The notes beneath the pieces are model-generated. The model had not been told where the DNA came from. It was given only the letters and a program-made list of their open reading frames with translations, and made no database searches. DNA of 23,697 bases, from NCBI GenBank assembly GCA_041639705.1, contig JBEQBT010000015.1, forward strand, positions 1 through 23,697, given 5' to 3'. Numbering within the stretch: position 1 is the stretch's first letter; each line of letters opens with the position of its first letter. The stretch is from JARDZI01 sp041639705 (GTDB lineage Bacteria; Bacillota; Clostridia; Clostridiales; Caloramatoraceae). This document shows, in pieces, positions 17,698-23,697 of the stretch. The position numbers and the translations under genes are program-made.

Positions 17698-17737
17698 AAA
17701 AAATATTAAAACAGTCTAATTTTTAAATCAGACTGTT
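17698..17737 (-). terminator. Rho-independent terminator of nagB
   Basis: On the minus strand AACAGTCTGATTT pairs with AAATTAGACTGTT (one mismatch), followed by TTTTAATATTTTTT. It lies 54 bp after the nagB stop codon and separates the EIIA-nagB unit from the EIIB unit. Confidence 0.75.
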
Positions 17738-17791
17738 CATTAAATACATTAATCTTTAAAGCTTTGTTTCAGAAATCACTGCATAACATTT

Positions 17792-18538
17792 TTAATCTTC
17801 ATAAATATTGTCTCCAATCATAGATGCTGCTTCCCTATTTACCATAATTACAACATCTCTATGGAGCTGTAAAATGGAAGCTGGAACCTCTGGATTTATT
17901 TTTCCTTTTATTGTTTTATAAATAGCACTTGCCTTTTCTATTCCATTTGCAAGAAGTACTATTTTTTTTGCATGCATTATATTTTTTATTCCCATGCTTA
18001 TTGCCTTTGTTGGTACCTCTTCAATTGAATCAAAAAACCTGGAATTTGCAATTATTGTATCCTCATCAAGATTTACAAGATGAGTTTTTGATTCAAACTT
18101 TATATCAGGTTCATTAAAGCCAATATGACCATTTCTTCCAATTCCCAATATCTGAATGTCAATTTCCCCAGCAGCTTTTATTTTTCTGTCATATTCAACA
18201 CATTCCTTTTCAATATCATCTGCCATTCCATCAGGAATATTAATTCTATTACTACTAATGTTTACATGGAAAAATAAATTCTTTGTCATATAATAATGAT
18301 AACTTTGAGGATTATCCTTTGAAATTCCGCAATATTCATCCAAATTAAATGTGCTTGCCTCATTAAAATCAACAATTCCAGCATTATACATTTTAACTAG
18401 CTCATCATACATACCCAGTGGTGTTTCACCTGTTGCAAGTCCTATAATACTATCTGGCTTTAAAACCACCTGACTTGCTACCATATTAGCCGCCTTTTTA
18501 CTCATTTCGTGATAATCATTTACTACCATTATCCTCAA
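17792..18538 (-). CDS. nagB: Glucosamine-6-phosphate deaminase
   Basis: A 248-residue cytosolic enzyme converting glucosamine-6-phosphate to fructose-6-phosphate and ammonia. The start is a TTG at 18538, with AGGTGA 6 bases before it. The N-terminus RIMVVNDYHEMS aligns with family starts. The phosphate/substrate loop is GLATGETPLGMYDEL. Catalytic positions are D67 in FNLDEYCG, H138 in GRNGHIGFNEP, and E143. Length is normal. It is co-directional with EIIA (59-bp gap) and ends in a clear terminator. It feeds sugar from the neighbouring PTS into glycolysis. No nagA deacetylase is present in the window, so either the substrate already carries free glucosamine or nagA lies elsewhere. Confidence 0.95.
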   Translation of the reverse strand: MRIMVVNDYHEMSKKAANMVASQVVLKPDSIIGLATGETPLGMYDELVKMYNAGIVDFNEASTFNLDEYCGISKDNPQSYHYYMTKNLFFHVNISSNRINIPDGMADDIEKECVEYDRKIKAAGEIDIQILGIGRNGHIGFNEPDIKFESKTHLVNLDEDTIIANSRFFDSIEEVPTKAISMGIKNIMHAKKIVLLANGIEKASAIYKTIKGKINPEVPASILQLHRDVVIMVNREAASMIGDNIYED

Positions 18539-18597
18539 CTTTAGTCACCTTCTTCTGTTTAATAAATTCATATTATTATAATATTTGCACTACATAT

Positions 18598-18909
18598 CTA
18601 TTTTACACTTATTTTTTCATATAAATCAACAAATTCTCTTGCAAGGTCCTTAACTGTTATAGCATTCATAAGGTGATCCTGTGCATGTACCATTAGAAGT
18701 GTAACATCAATTTCATTTCCTGATGCTTCATTCTGTATTAATTCTGTTTGTACCTTATGAGCACTTCCCAATTCCTCATTCGCTTTTGAAAGTAACCTTT
18801 TTGCTTCAATTATGTCTCCTTCCTTGGCCTTCATAATAGCTTCCATTGCATAACTTTTTGCATTTCCACCACTAACAATTATTTGCAATACAATTTCTTG
18901 ATAACTCAT
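18598..18909 (-). CDS. PTS EIIA component, lactose/cellobiose family
   Basis: A helical phosphocarrier. I choose the ATG at 18909, 8 bases after GGAAGGA; an ATG 9 bases earlier overlaps that site. This gives 103 residues. The phosphorylated His lies in the conserved LLMVHAQDHLMNA motif (H75 of the chosen protein). Family features are the Gly-Asn-Ala-Lys turn (SGGNAKSYAMEA) and the three-helix layout. It takes phosphate from HPr and gives it to the EIIB encoded at 16981-17292. It is first in the EIIA-nagB unit, with its own sigma-54 promoter about 80 bp upstream. Confidence 0.93.
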   Translation of the reverse strand: MSYQEIVLQIIVSGGNAKSYAMEAIMKAKEGDIIEAKRLLSKANEELGSAHKVQTELIQNEASGNEIDVTLLMVHAQDHLMNAITVKDLAREFVDLYEKISVK

Positions 18910-18990
18910 ACTCAACATCCTTCCATTAATGTCATATTAAAATAACAATTGGCTCTTACATTAAACAGTGTTGTTTTCTATTATAAAGCA

Positions 18991-19006
18991 AGCAATTATT
19001 ATGCCA
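18991..19006 (-). promoter_or_regulatory. Sigma-54 promoter of the EIIA-nagB unit
   Basis: The minus strand reads TGGCATAATAATTGCT, a full match to TGGCAYRN4TTGCW. It overlaps the stop codon of the activator gene (18999-19001). Together with seven bases upstream and two downstream it matches the EIIB promoter at all but one position, including the AGTGTTT just before the -24 box. Confidence 0.85.
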
Positions 19007-21698
19007 AAACACTATTAGTAGTATCCATATTGCCATTAAAAAAGTTCATAATAAAGCATATTTCATCATCTGTAATATTTATATCATATTTTTTGTTCAG
19101 AAATTTCAATGAGTTCTTTATACAGCAATAAAGCTCATTATTATCTCTAATATACTCATTTTTACGTGCATATTCAACCACAGCTTCCTGGCCTTTAAAC
19201 CTATCAATCATGCAACCAATATGAAATACAATACCAATCAACATGTCAGTGTTAATCTCTATTTTAAGCTCTTCTTTAATTAAAGCTATAAATCTTTTAA
19301 TATCCTCAAATAATCTCATACCATCTACATTTCTCAAATGATGTTTTAATGTTTCACCCATCTTCAAATAGGTATTTTCAACATCAATAATCTCTTGTAT
19401 CTTCTTTATGGCCTTAAGATTTAAAACCTCATCAAGCCCATACTGGGGAATGTTGGTGTTCAAATCAAAGGGACATATAATACAAATTATTTCTTTTTCT
19501 CTACCTATTCTTTTTATCCTTTGGCTTATATTTTCCTTTCCAACTATATTAATAGGAATTATTTCAAATATTTTATTATCAAATTTAAGATGGTTTTCTA
19601 GAAATTTTTTTATAGCAATTGCACTACCTTCCCCTGTTGTACAAGCAGTAATGATCACATAATTAATTTCGTCTGTGCACTTTTCTTTCTCATCTTCCTC
19701 ATCATTTATTCTCTCAATATTTTTAATATCCCTATAGATTTCATCAATATCATAACATAATATTGCCTTTCTTGCTGCTTCAATCACATGAAGAGTGCTA
19801 ACAAGCTGTACTACTCTCACAGGCATATTCAATTCCTTCTTAATTATATCTCCAAATGTAGAAAGTGAACCCATATCCACAAGTAGAATAAATCCTTTTT
19901 TATTATTAGTACTTTTAATATATTCCTTGACTCTTATTAGAACACTTTGAGGGCTCTCATCAAGTGGAGCATTAATTCCCACTGCATGTTTAACACCCAA
20001 TAGTTGATTTGCAACCTCTACCATGGATGTGGCTGTTGAATTACCATGTGCAATAACAACTACTCCAACCTTTTCAGAATCGTTTTTTTCTGGCTCATTG
20101 TCTAGAATGAAAAACATAGTCAAAAAACCCGCCTCGTCTATGGGTATATTAATATCCATAGTTTTCTCAATCATTTTTAAGCATTCTAAAGCTACAATAA
20201 ACTCTATATTGTGTTCCCTTCTAATCTTATGAAGCTGGGGGTTTATTATTTTCTTGTTTTTCTTGATTCTCTCAATTGATGCTTCTATGTGTATTGCCAT
20301 TCCCAGGTAAACCTTCTGGCTAAAAACCCTGTTCAATTTTAATTCACTATACTTAATTATTTCTTCAACTACATCGATAATAATTTCATCAACCACATTA
20401 ATAAGACTTGATTTATTAAGCCTGCCGTTTACCCCATGAAAATACTGAGTAAAATAATTTTCTATATCCTTTTCCATTATGTCTTCAAGTTCTTGCCCTT
20501 CTATTCCACTATCCTTTAATTGGTTTACCTTGAAATCAATTAGTTCATATATATTTCCACCACTTTTTTCATTATCAAAAATTAGATTTCCATCATCCTT
20601 GCTAAATATGCAGTAATGGGTGTTAATACCAATAAGCTTATTCCAAAATTGTCTGTGTTCAGTTTCCATGTATAGTCCTTCTCTAATATAGTTAGGAAGG
20701 TCTGGACTGTTAATCTTTACTGCATCCTTCTTACGTGATAATAAATCTGCATATGCCTTAGCACATGCAAGCTGAATATCTGTTCTAAGCTGACCTACAT
20801 TATTTTGGCACGTATAGCTTAAAAATGCCCTCATTGAATTTACTGATACCATAATCTCCCTATCAAGTCTAAAGGATTCCTCTCTAAAAAAATTAGTAAT
20901 AAGAGAAAATCTCTCCTCAATTCCCCTTTCATTAAGCCCTGGAATTCTGATAATCATAGGTATTCTTCTTGTAAATGTCTTTAATAAGCTTGATTCAGGA
21001 TTCTCAGTTGTAGCAGAAATTATTAAAACACTTGATTTTCTTTCTAAATCAGTCTCTCCAAGCCTTCTGAATATACCCTTGTCCATAAATGTAAAAAACA
21101 TTTCCTGTCCCTCTGATGGAAGTCTATGTACTTCATCAAGGAAAAGGATTCCACCATTGGCCTTTTCTATTAGTCCCAGTCTATCTGAATCTGCACCTGT
21201 ATAAGCTCCCTTCTTCACTCCAAATAGCTGACTTATAAGAAGTTGTGGATTATTTGAGTAATCAGCACAATTAAAGGTTATAAATGGTGAGTCCTTTCGC
21301 ATCTTCCCCATTTCCATGGCATATTTGTGCATTATACCTGCAAACATAGTCTTTCCCACTCCAGTATCACCTAATATGAGAGTGTGCATTCCCTTTGGTG
21401 GATATAAAATTGCTGCCTTTGCCTGCTCACCTGCAGTCTTCAGACTTTTGTTATCAACTAGGAACTTGTCTAAGGTGGTTATATTTTCAACATGATTTTC
21501 ATTATTATTATCCATGGGAGCAAATAACACAGGTCTTCCAATTGTTTTTCTAACCTTACCCATCTCACACAGCTTGTTTAACTCGCTGCTTACATTTGCT
21601 CGACTAAGCCCGAGCACCTCAGCAAGGCTCTGTGCATTAACACCATCATTCATTGATAATTCCTTCAATTTGTCATAAACAATGTCAATTCTCTTCAT
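18999..21698 (-). CDS. LevR-family sigma-54-dependent transcriptional activator with PRD and PTS domains
   Basis: A PTS-controlled activator. I choose the ATG at 21698 (GGGGGTGG just upstream) over an ATG 15 bases earlier without a site, giving 899 residues. Positions below count from that earlier ATG. An N-terminal winged HTH (about 5-65) includes VLGLSRANVSSELNKL. The AAA+ domain (about 85-330) has Walker A GDTGVGKT (115-122), the sigma-54 contact GAYTGA (169-174) and Walker B GGILFLDEVH (187-196). PRD1 (about 435-545) has H475 and R482. A mannose-type EIIA domain has H556 in IAHGNSTA. A GatB-like EIIB region (about 684-765) and PRD2 (about 785-895, H831 and R838) follow. In LevR relatives these histidines are phosphorylated by HPr or the cognate EIIB to set activity. 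It sits directly upstream of the two sigma-54 promoters that it probably drives. Confidence 0.93.
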   Translation of the reverse strand: MKRIDIVYDKLKELSMNDGVNAQSLAEVLGLSRANVSSELNKLCEMGKVRKTIGRPVLFAPMDNNNENHVENITTLDKFLVDNKSLKTAGEQAKAAILYPPKGMHTLILGDTGVGKTMFAGIMHKYAMEMGKMRKDSPFITFNCADYSNNPQLLISQLFGVKKGAYTGADSDRLGLIEKANGGILFLDEVHRLPSEGQEMFFTFMDKGIFRRLGETDLERKSSVLIISATTENPESSLLKTFTRRIPMIIRIPGLNERGIEERFSLITNFFREESFRLDREIMVSVNSMRAFLSYTCQNNVGQLRTDIQLACAKAYADLLSRKKDAVKINSPDLPNYIREGLYMETEHRQFWNKLIGINTHYCIFSKDDGNLIFDNEKSGGNIYELIDFKVNQLKDSGIEGQELEDIMEKDIENYFTQYFHGVNGRLNKSSLINVVDEIIIDVVEEIIKYSELKLNRVFSQKVYLGMAIHIEASIERIKKNKKIINPQLHKIRREHNIEFIVALECLKMIEKTMDINIPIDEAGFLTMFFILDNEPEKNDSEKVGVVVIAHGNSTATSMVEVANQLLGVKHAVGINAPLDESPQSVLIRVKEYIKSTNNKKGFILLVDMGSLSTFGDIIKKELNMPVRVVQLVSTLHVIEAARKAILCYDIDEIYRDIKNIERINDEEDEKEKCTDEINYVIITACTTGEGSAIAIKKFLENHLKFDNKIFEIIPINIVGKENISQRIKRIGREKEIICIICPFDLNTNIPQYGLDEVLNLKAIKKIQEIIDVENTYLKMGETLKHHLRNVDGMRLFEDIKRFIALIKEELKIEINTDMLIGIVFHIGCMIDRFKGQEAVVEYARKNEYIRDNNELYCCIKNSLKFLNKKYDINITDDEICFIMNFFNGNMDTTNSVLA

Positions 21699-21931
21699 GG
21701 ATTCCACCCCCATGGATATTAATATCTAATATTTTTAATGGGCATTCATATTCCTTGCATTAAATAACTATATTCTTTTATTCTATACTTTTCTATTTAT
21801 TCCTTCTTTGAGGGGTAATATTGAATAAAGTGGGAGGGATGCGTCGCAAGCAAAATGAAATCTCATAATCTCATGTGGGTGGCACCTCTGGGTGGGAAGA
21901 ATGTGTCTCTCAGGTGCAGGCACCAATGGCT

Positions 21932-22002
21932 TGTCATCCTGAGCGAGCGAAGGATCTTAATGCGCACCTAGGGAAAGATTCTTCGCTGCCCTCAGAATGA
22001 CA
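21932..22002. repeat. Degenerate dispersed palindromic repeat
   Basis: It starts TGTCATCCTGAGCGAGCGA and ends CCTCAGAATGACA. It shares AATGCGCACC plus GGAAAGAT with the repeat at 406-471. It lies in the 456-bp gene-poor stretch 21714-22169. I see nothing else convincing in 21714-21930, apart from the AT-rich leader of the activator gene. Confidence 0.65.
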
Positions 22003-22081
22003 GTAATCTTACAACGCATTTCCACACATATGTAATATGTCATATGGCTGCCACAATAATTATAGCTAAAAGCCTTTTGGA

Positions 22082-22102
22082 ACCACGGGCATAGCCCGTG
22101 GT
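22082..22102. repeat. Perfect GC-rich inverted repeat (possible insertion-sequence end hairpin)
   Basis: ACCACGGGC-ata-GCCCGTGGT in AT-rich surroundings. Hairpins of this type occur at subterminal ends of IS200/IS605-family elements, but no transposase remnant is visible, so it may equally be a terminator stem. Confidence 0.4.
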
Positions 22103-22119
22103 ATTCGTTACACAACAAA

Positions 22120-22149
22120 AGGATGGGTTTGTATATGCAAACCCATCCT
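22120..22149 (-). terminator. Rho-independent terminator of the floA-side transcript
   Basis: A perfect 12-bp stem, AGGATGGGTTTG with CAAACCCATCCT, around a 6-base loop, followed by TTTTGTTG on the minus strand. It lies about 20 bp after the end of the broken LytTR gene and would end the transcript from floA. Confidence 0.75.
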
Positions 22150-22169
22150 CAAAATTATATTTTTTACAC

Positions 22170-22502
22170 CTAAAACAGCTTTTTCAAATCTTCATATTTA
22201 TCATAGGTAAGTAGTGCATCCTTATCTGTGTTCTTTAGTTTTATAGTATATGTTCATCTTCCGTAGGGATAAATCTTGTTTATCATTGAAAGATTTATTA
22301 TATAGGATTTATGGCTTCTTATAAATTGCGATTTATCAAGCTTGTCTTCAATTTCGCTTAACCCTCGGAGGTAGTATAACTGGAATTTGCAGTATAGATT
22401 ACTGTACTTCTATCTTCTCTTTGAATTATAATAATATCCTTCATATCTACAAAGCTTATTCATTTCCTTTTCATCATCTACAATCAGCACCTTGTAATAC
22501 AA
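22170..22502 (-). pseudogene. Decayed LytTR-family response regulator
   Basis: The minus strand begins with a receiver-domain start (KVLIVDDEKEMNKL). After about a dozen codons it switches frame and jumps into a LytTR DNA-binding domain: VDMKDIIIIQREDRSTVIYT. About 100 receiver codons are therefore missing. A further 1-nt loss near 22359-22366 shifts the frame before LSEIEDKLDKSQFIRSHKSY. An in-frame TGA (22254-22256) then interrupts the text after IYPYGR, and the domain ends KYEDLKKLF with a TAG at 22170-22172. The original gene would have been an AgrA/LytR-type regulator of about 240 residues. Three separate lesions make function very unlikely. It starts directly after the stop codon of the 85-residue gene upstream. 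Confidence 0.8.
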
Positions 22503-22760
22503 TTATCTACACCGTCCCCGACCCTTACATTTTGGCTTTCCCAAAATTTCAGAGTATACAATTGCTTCCATTAAATTTTGATTGGTAAGCCTAATTGATA
22601 AAGGATTGTAGTCTAAATCATTGTTTTTGCATTCCTTAAGGCTGTTGTTATTGCTGCTATTATTTTCAATATTATCTTTTTCTTCACTCATAATGCCTTT
22701 TTCCGGGCTTGCTATACTATCCTGAATTTTATAAACTTGCTTTTTAACAACTTTTGCCAT
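22503..22760 (-). CDS. Small hypothetical protein downstream of floA
   Basis: An 85-residue protein starting 13 bases after the floA stop codon, with AGAGG upstream of the ATG. A Lys-rich start (MAKVVKKQVYK) is followed by an acidic, Asn/Ser-rich linker (about 25-50). A conserved-looking C-terminal helix (LTNQNLMEAIVYSEILGKPK) then ends in a basic Cys/Arg tail, KCKGRGRCR. There is no signal peptide or membrane segment. The tight spacing argues for co-transcription with floA and perhaps a linked role at the membrane. I do not recognise a named family. Confidence 0.7.
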   Translation of the reverse strand: MAKVVKKQVYKIQDSIASPEKGIMSEEKDNIENNSSNNNSLKECKNNDLDYNPLSIRLTNQNLMEAIVYSEILGKPKCKGRGRCR

Positions 22761-22773
22761 ACTTTCACATCCT

Positions 22774-23697
22774 CTATTTTCTATCCATATCAGTTTGGCT
22801 ATTATCCTTAGTCACTAAACTCCCTGTCCCTTGAGATTTTCCTGATTTAGCTATAGCATCCCTCATTTGAGTGTCTGACATTAGATTTTTCATATCATAA
22901 TAATCCATCACTCCTATATTTCCTGAACGAAATGCTTCAGCAATAGCCCTTGGTATTTCTGCTTCTGCTTCAACAACTGTAGCCTTCATTTCCTGCTCTA
23001 ATGCTACTGCCATGGCTCTTCTTTCCTCTGCCTTTGCCTGTGCAATATTTTTATCTGCCTCAGCTTGTAGAGTCTGAAGCTGTGCTCCTATGTTTCTACC
23101 TACATCAATATCAGCAATATCTATTGATAGTATTTCGAATGCTGTTCCCGCATCAAGTCCTTTTCCAAGTACTGTTTTAGAAATCGCATCAGGATTTTCT
23201 AAAACTCCCTTGTGGGAAACTGAACTGCCAACTGTTGTAACTATTCCCTCTCCAACTCTTGCGAGCACAGTTGTCTCTCCAGCACCACCTATCAATCTTT
23301 CCAAATTAGCCCTAACTGTTACCTTTGCCTTAACTAATAGCTCTATTCCATCCTTTGCCACTGCAGAAACGTTTGGTGTTTCTATTACCTTAGGATTTAC
23401 GCTCATTTTAACTGCCTCAAGTACATCACGTCCTGCTAAATCTATTGCTGCAGCTCTAACAAATACTAAATTCATATCTGCCCTGTGTGCTGCTATTAGT
23501 GCATCTACAACCCTATCCACATTACCTCCTGCCAGGTAATGTGCTTCAAGTTCATTCCCATTAACTTCGATTCCTGCCTTAGTTGCCTTTATAAGTGGTA
23601 AAACAATTCTACTAGGAATAACTCTTCTTAATTTCATTCCCACAAGGTTCATAATACTTATTTTTACTCCAGAAGCAAGTGCAGATATCCACAAGCC
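22774..23697 (-). CDS. floA: Flotillin-like protein FloA (5' end outside window)
   Basis: The C-terminal 307 codons of a membrane-microdomain scaffold protein; the start lies beyond the right edge. The usual FloA is about 330 residues, so only the N-terminal membrane hairpin segment is missing. Visible features are MKLRRVIPSRIVLPLIKATK, the SPFH/PHB domain with GIEVNGNELEAHYLAGGNVDRV broken over two strands, VRAAAIDLAGRDV and RLIGGAGETT, then the Ala/Glu-rich coiled-coil (QTLQAEADKNIAQAKAEERR). The C-terminus has the MDYYDMKNLMSDTQMRDAIA pattern typical of FloA and a polar tail. It organises lipid microdomains that hold signalling and secretion proteins. First of a minus-strand transcript with the 85-residue gene and the broken LytTR gene. 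Confidence 0.95.
   Translation of the reverse strand, partial: GLWISALASGVKISIMNLVGMKLRRVIPSRIVLPLIKATKAGIEVNGNELEAHYLAGGNVDRVVDALIAAHRADMNLVFVRAAAIDLAGRDVLEAVKMSVNPKVIETPNVSAVAKDGIELLVKAKVTVRANLERLIGGAGETTVLARVGEGIVTTVGSSVSHKGVLENPDAISKTVLGKGLDAGTAFEILSIDIADIDVGRNIGAQLQTLQAEADKNIAQAKAEERRAMAVALEQEMKATVVEAEAEIPRAIAEAFRSGNIGVMDYYDMKNLMSDTQMRDAIAKSGKSQGTGSLVTKDNSQTDMDRK

Noticed and set aside
21880..21910. GGGTGGCACCTCTGGGTGG, resembling the T-box core GGGTGGNACC
   Set aside because: It lies on the plus strand with no downstream amino-acid or tRNA-ligase gene, no specifier stem and no terminator after it.
23090..23539. 149-codon plus-strand open frame
   Set aside because: It is the exact antisense of the well-supported floA gene and has a low-complexity Ser/Thr/Pro composition typical of shadows.
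1..23697. CRISPR arrays, tRNA or rRNA genes, prophage genes
   Set aside because: No regularly spaced direct repeats, cloverleaf-like stems, rRNA segments or phage proteins were seen.

Overview
The window looks like chromosomal DNA from a low-GC Gram-positive anaerobe of the Clostridia. The evidence is the strong AT bias, AGGAGG-type ribosome binding sites, TTG and GTG starts, an S-layer-homology protein, a dockerin-like EF-hand loop, LytR-CpsA-Psr and FloA proteins, and a LevR-type sigma-54 activator. I cannot name the species. Nearly all genes lie on the minus strand and are best read from right to left.

Right end (about 21.7-23.7 kb): the 3' part of floA, a small Cys/Arg-tailed hypothetical gene, and the wreck of a LytTR response regulator. 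These are followed by a gene-poor stretch with hairpins and a degenerate copy of a dispersed palindromic repeat.

Centre (about 14.4-21.7 kb): an amino-sugar PTS locus. A LevR-like activator (HTH, AAA+ with GAYTGA, PRD, EIIA, EIIB-like, PRD) is followed by EIIA and nagB, then EIIB, EIIC and a MupG-family 6-phosphoglycosidase. Each of the two PTS units has a perfect sigma-54 -24/-12 promoter. The EIIB promoter also has two upstream inverted repeats that look like enhancer sites. This suggests activator-driven uptake and breakdown of a muropeptide or amino-sugar disaccharide. EIIC carries an apparent 1-nt frameshift near its start. A 116-bp element with three hairpins sits between the putative enhancers and the EIIB promoter, and a second copy lies about 10 kb away at 7.5 kb.

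Left-centre (about 7.9-14.1 kb): an LCP-family cell-wall transferase, then a tightly packed operon of OmpR-type response regulator, sensor kinase and unknown lipoprotein, ending with a D-aminoacylase-like amidohydrolase.

Left end (1-7.5 kb): a tiny protein with one dockerin-like Ca-binding loop, a 1451-residue secreted protein combining phosphodiester glycosidase, Ig-like, metallophosphoesterase and SH3 domains, and a divergent secreted YcdB/PepSY-like protein with S-layer-homology repeats. The theme of the window is the cell envelope: building it, sensing it, anchoring to it and probably recycling it. The most unusual features are the paired three-hairpin element, which may be an IS200/IS605 omega-RNA-like remnant, and its position beside a sigma-54 promoter.
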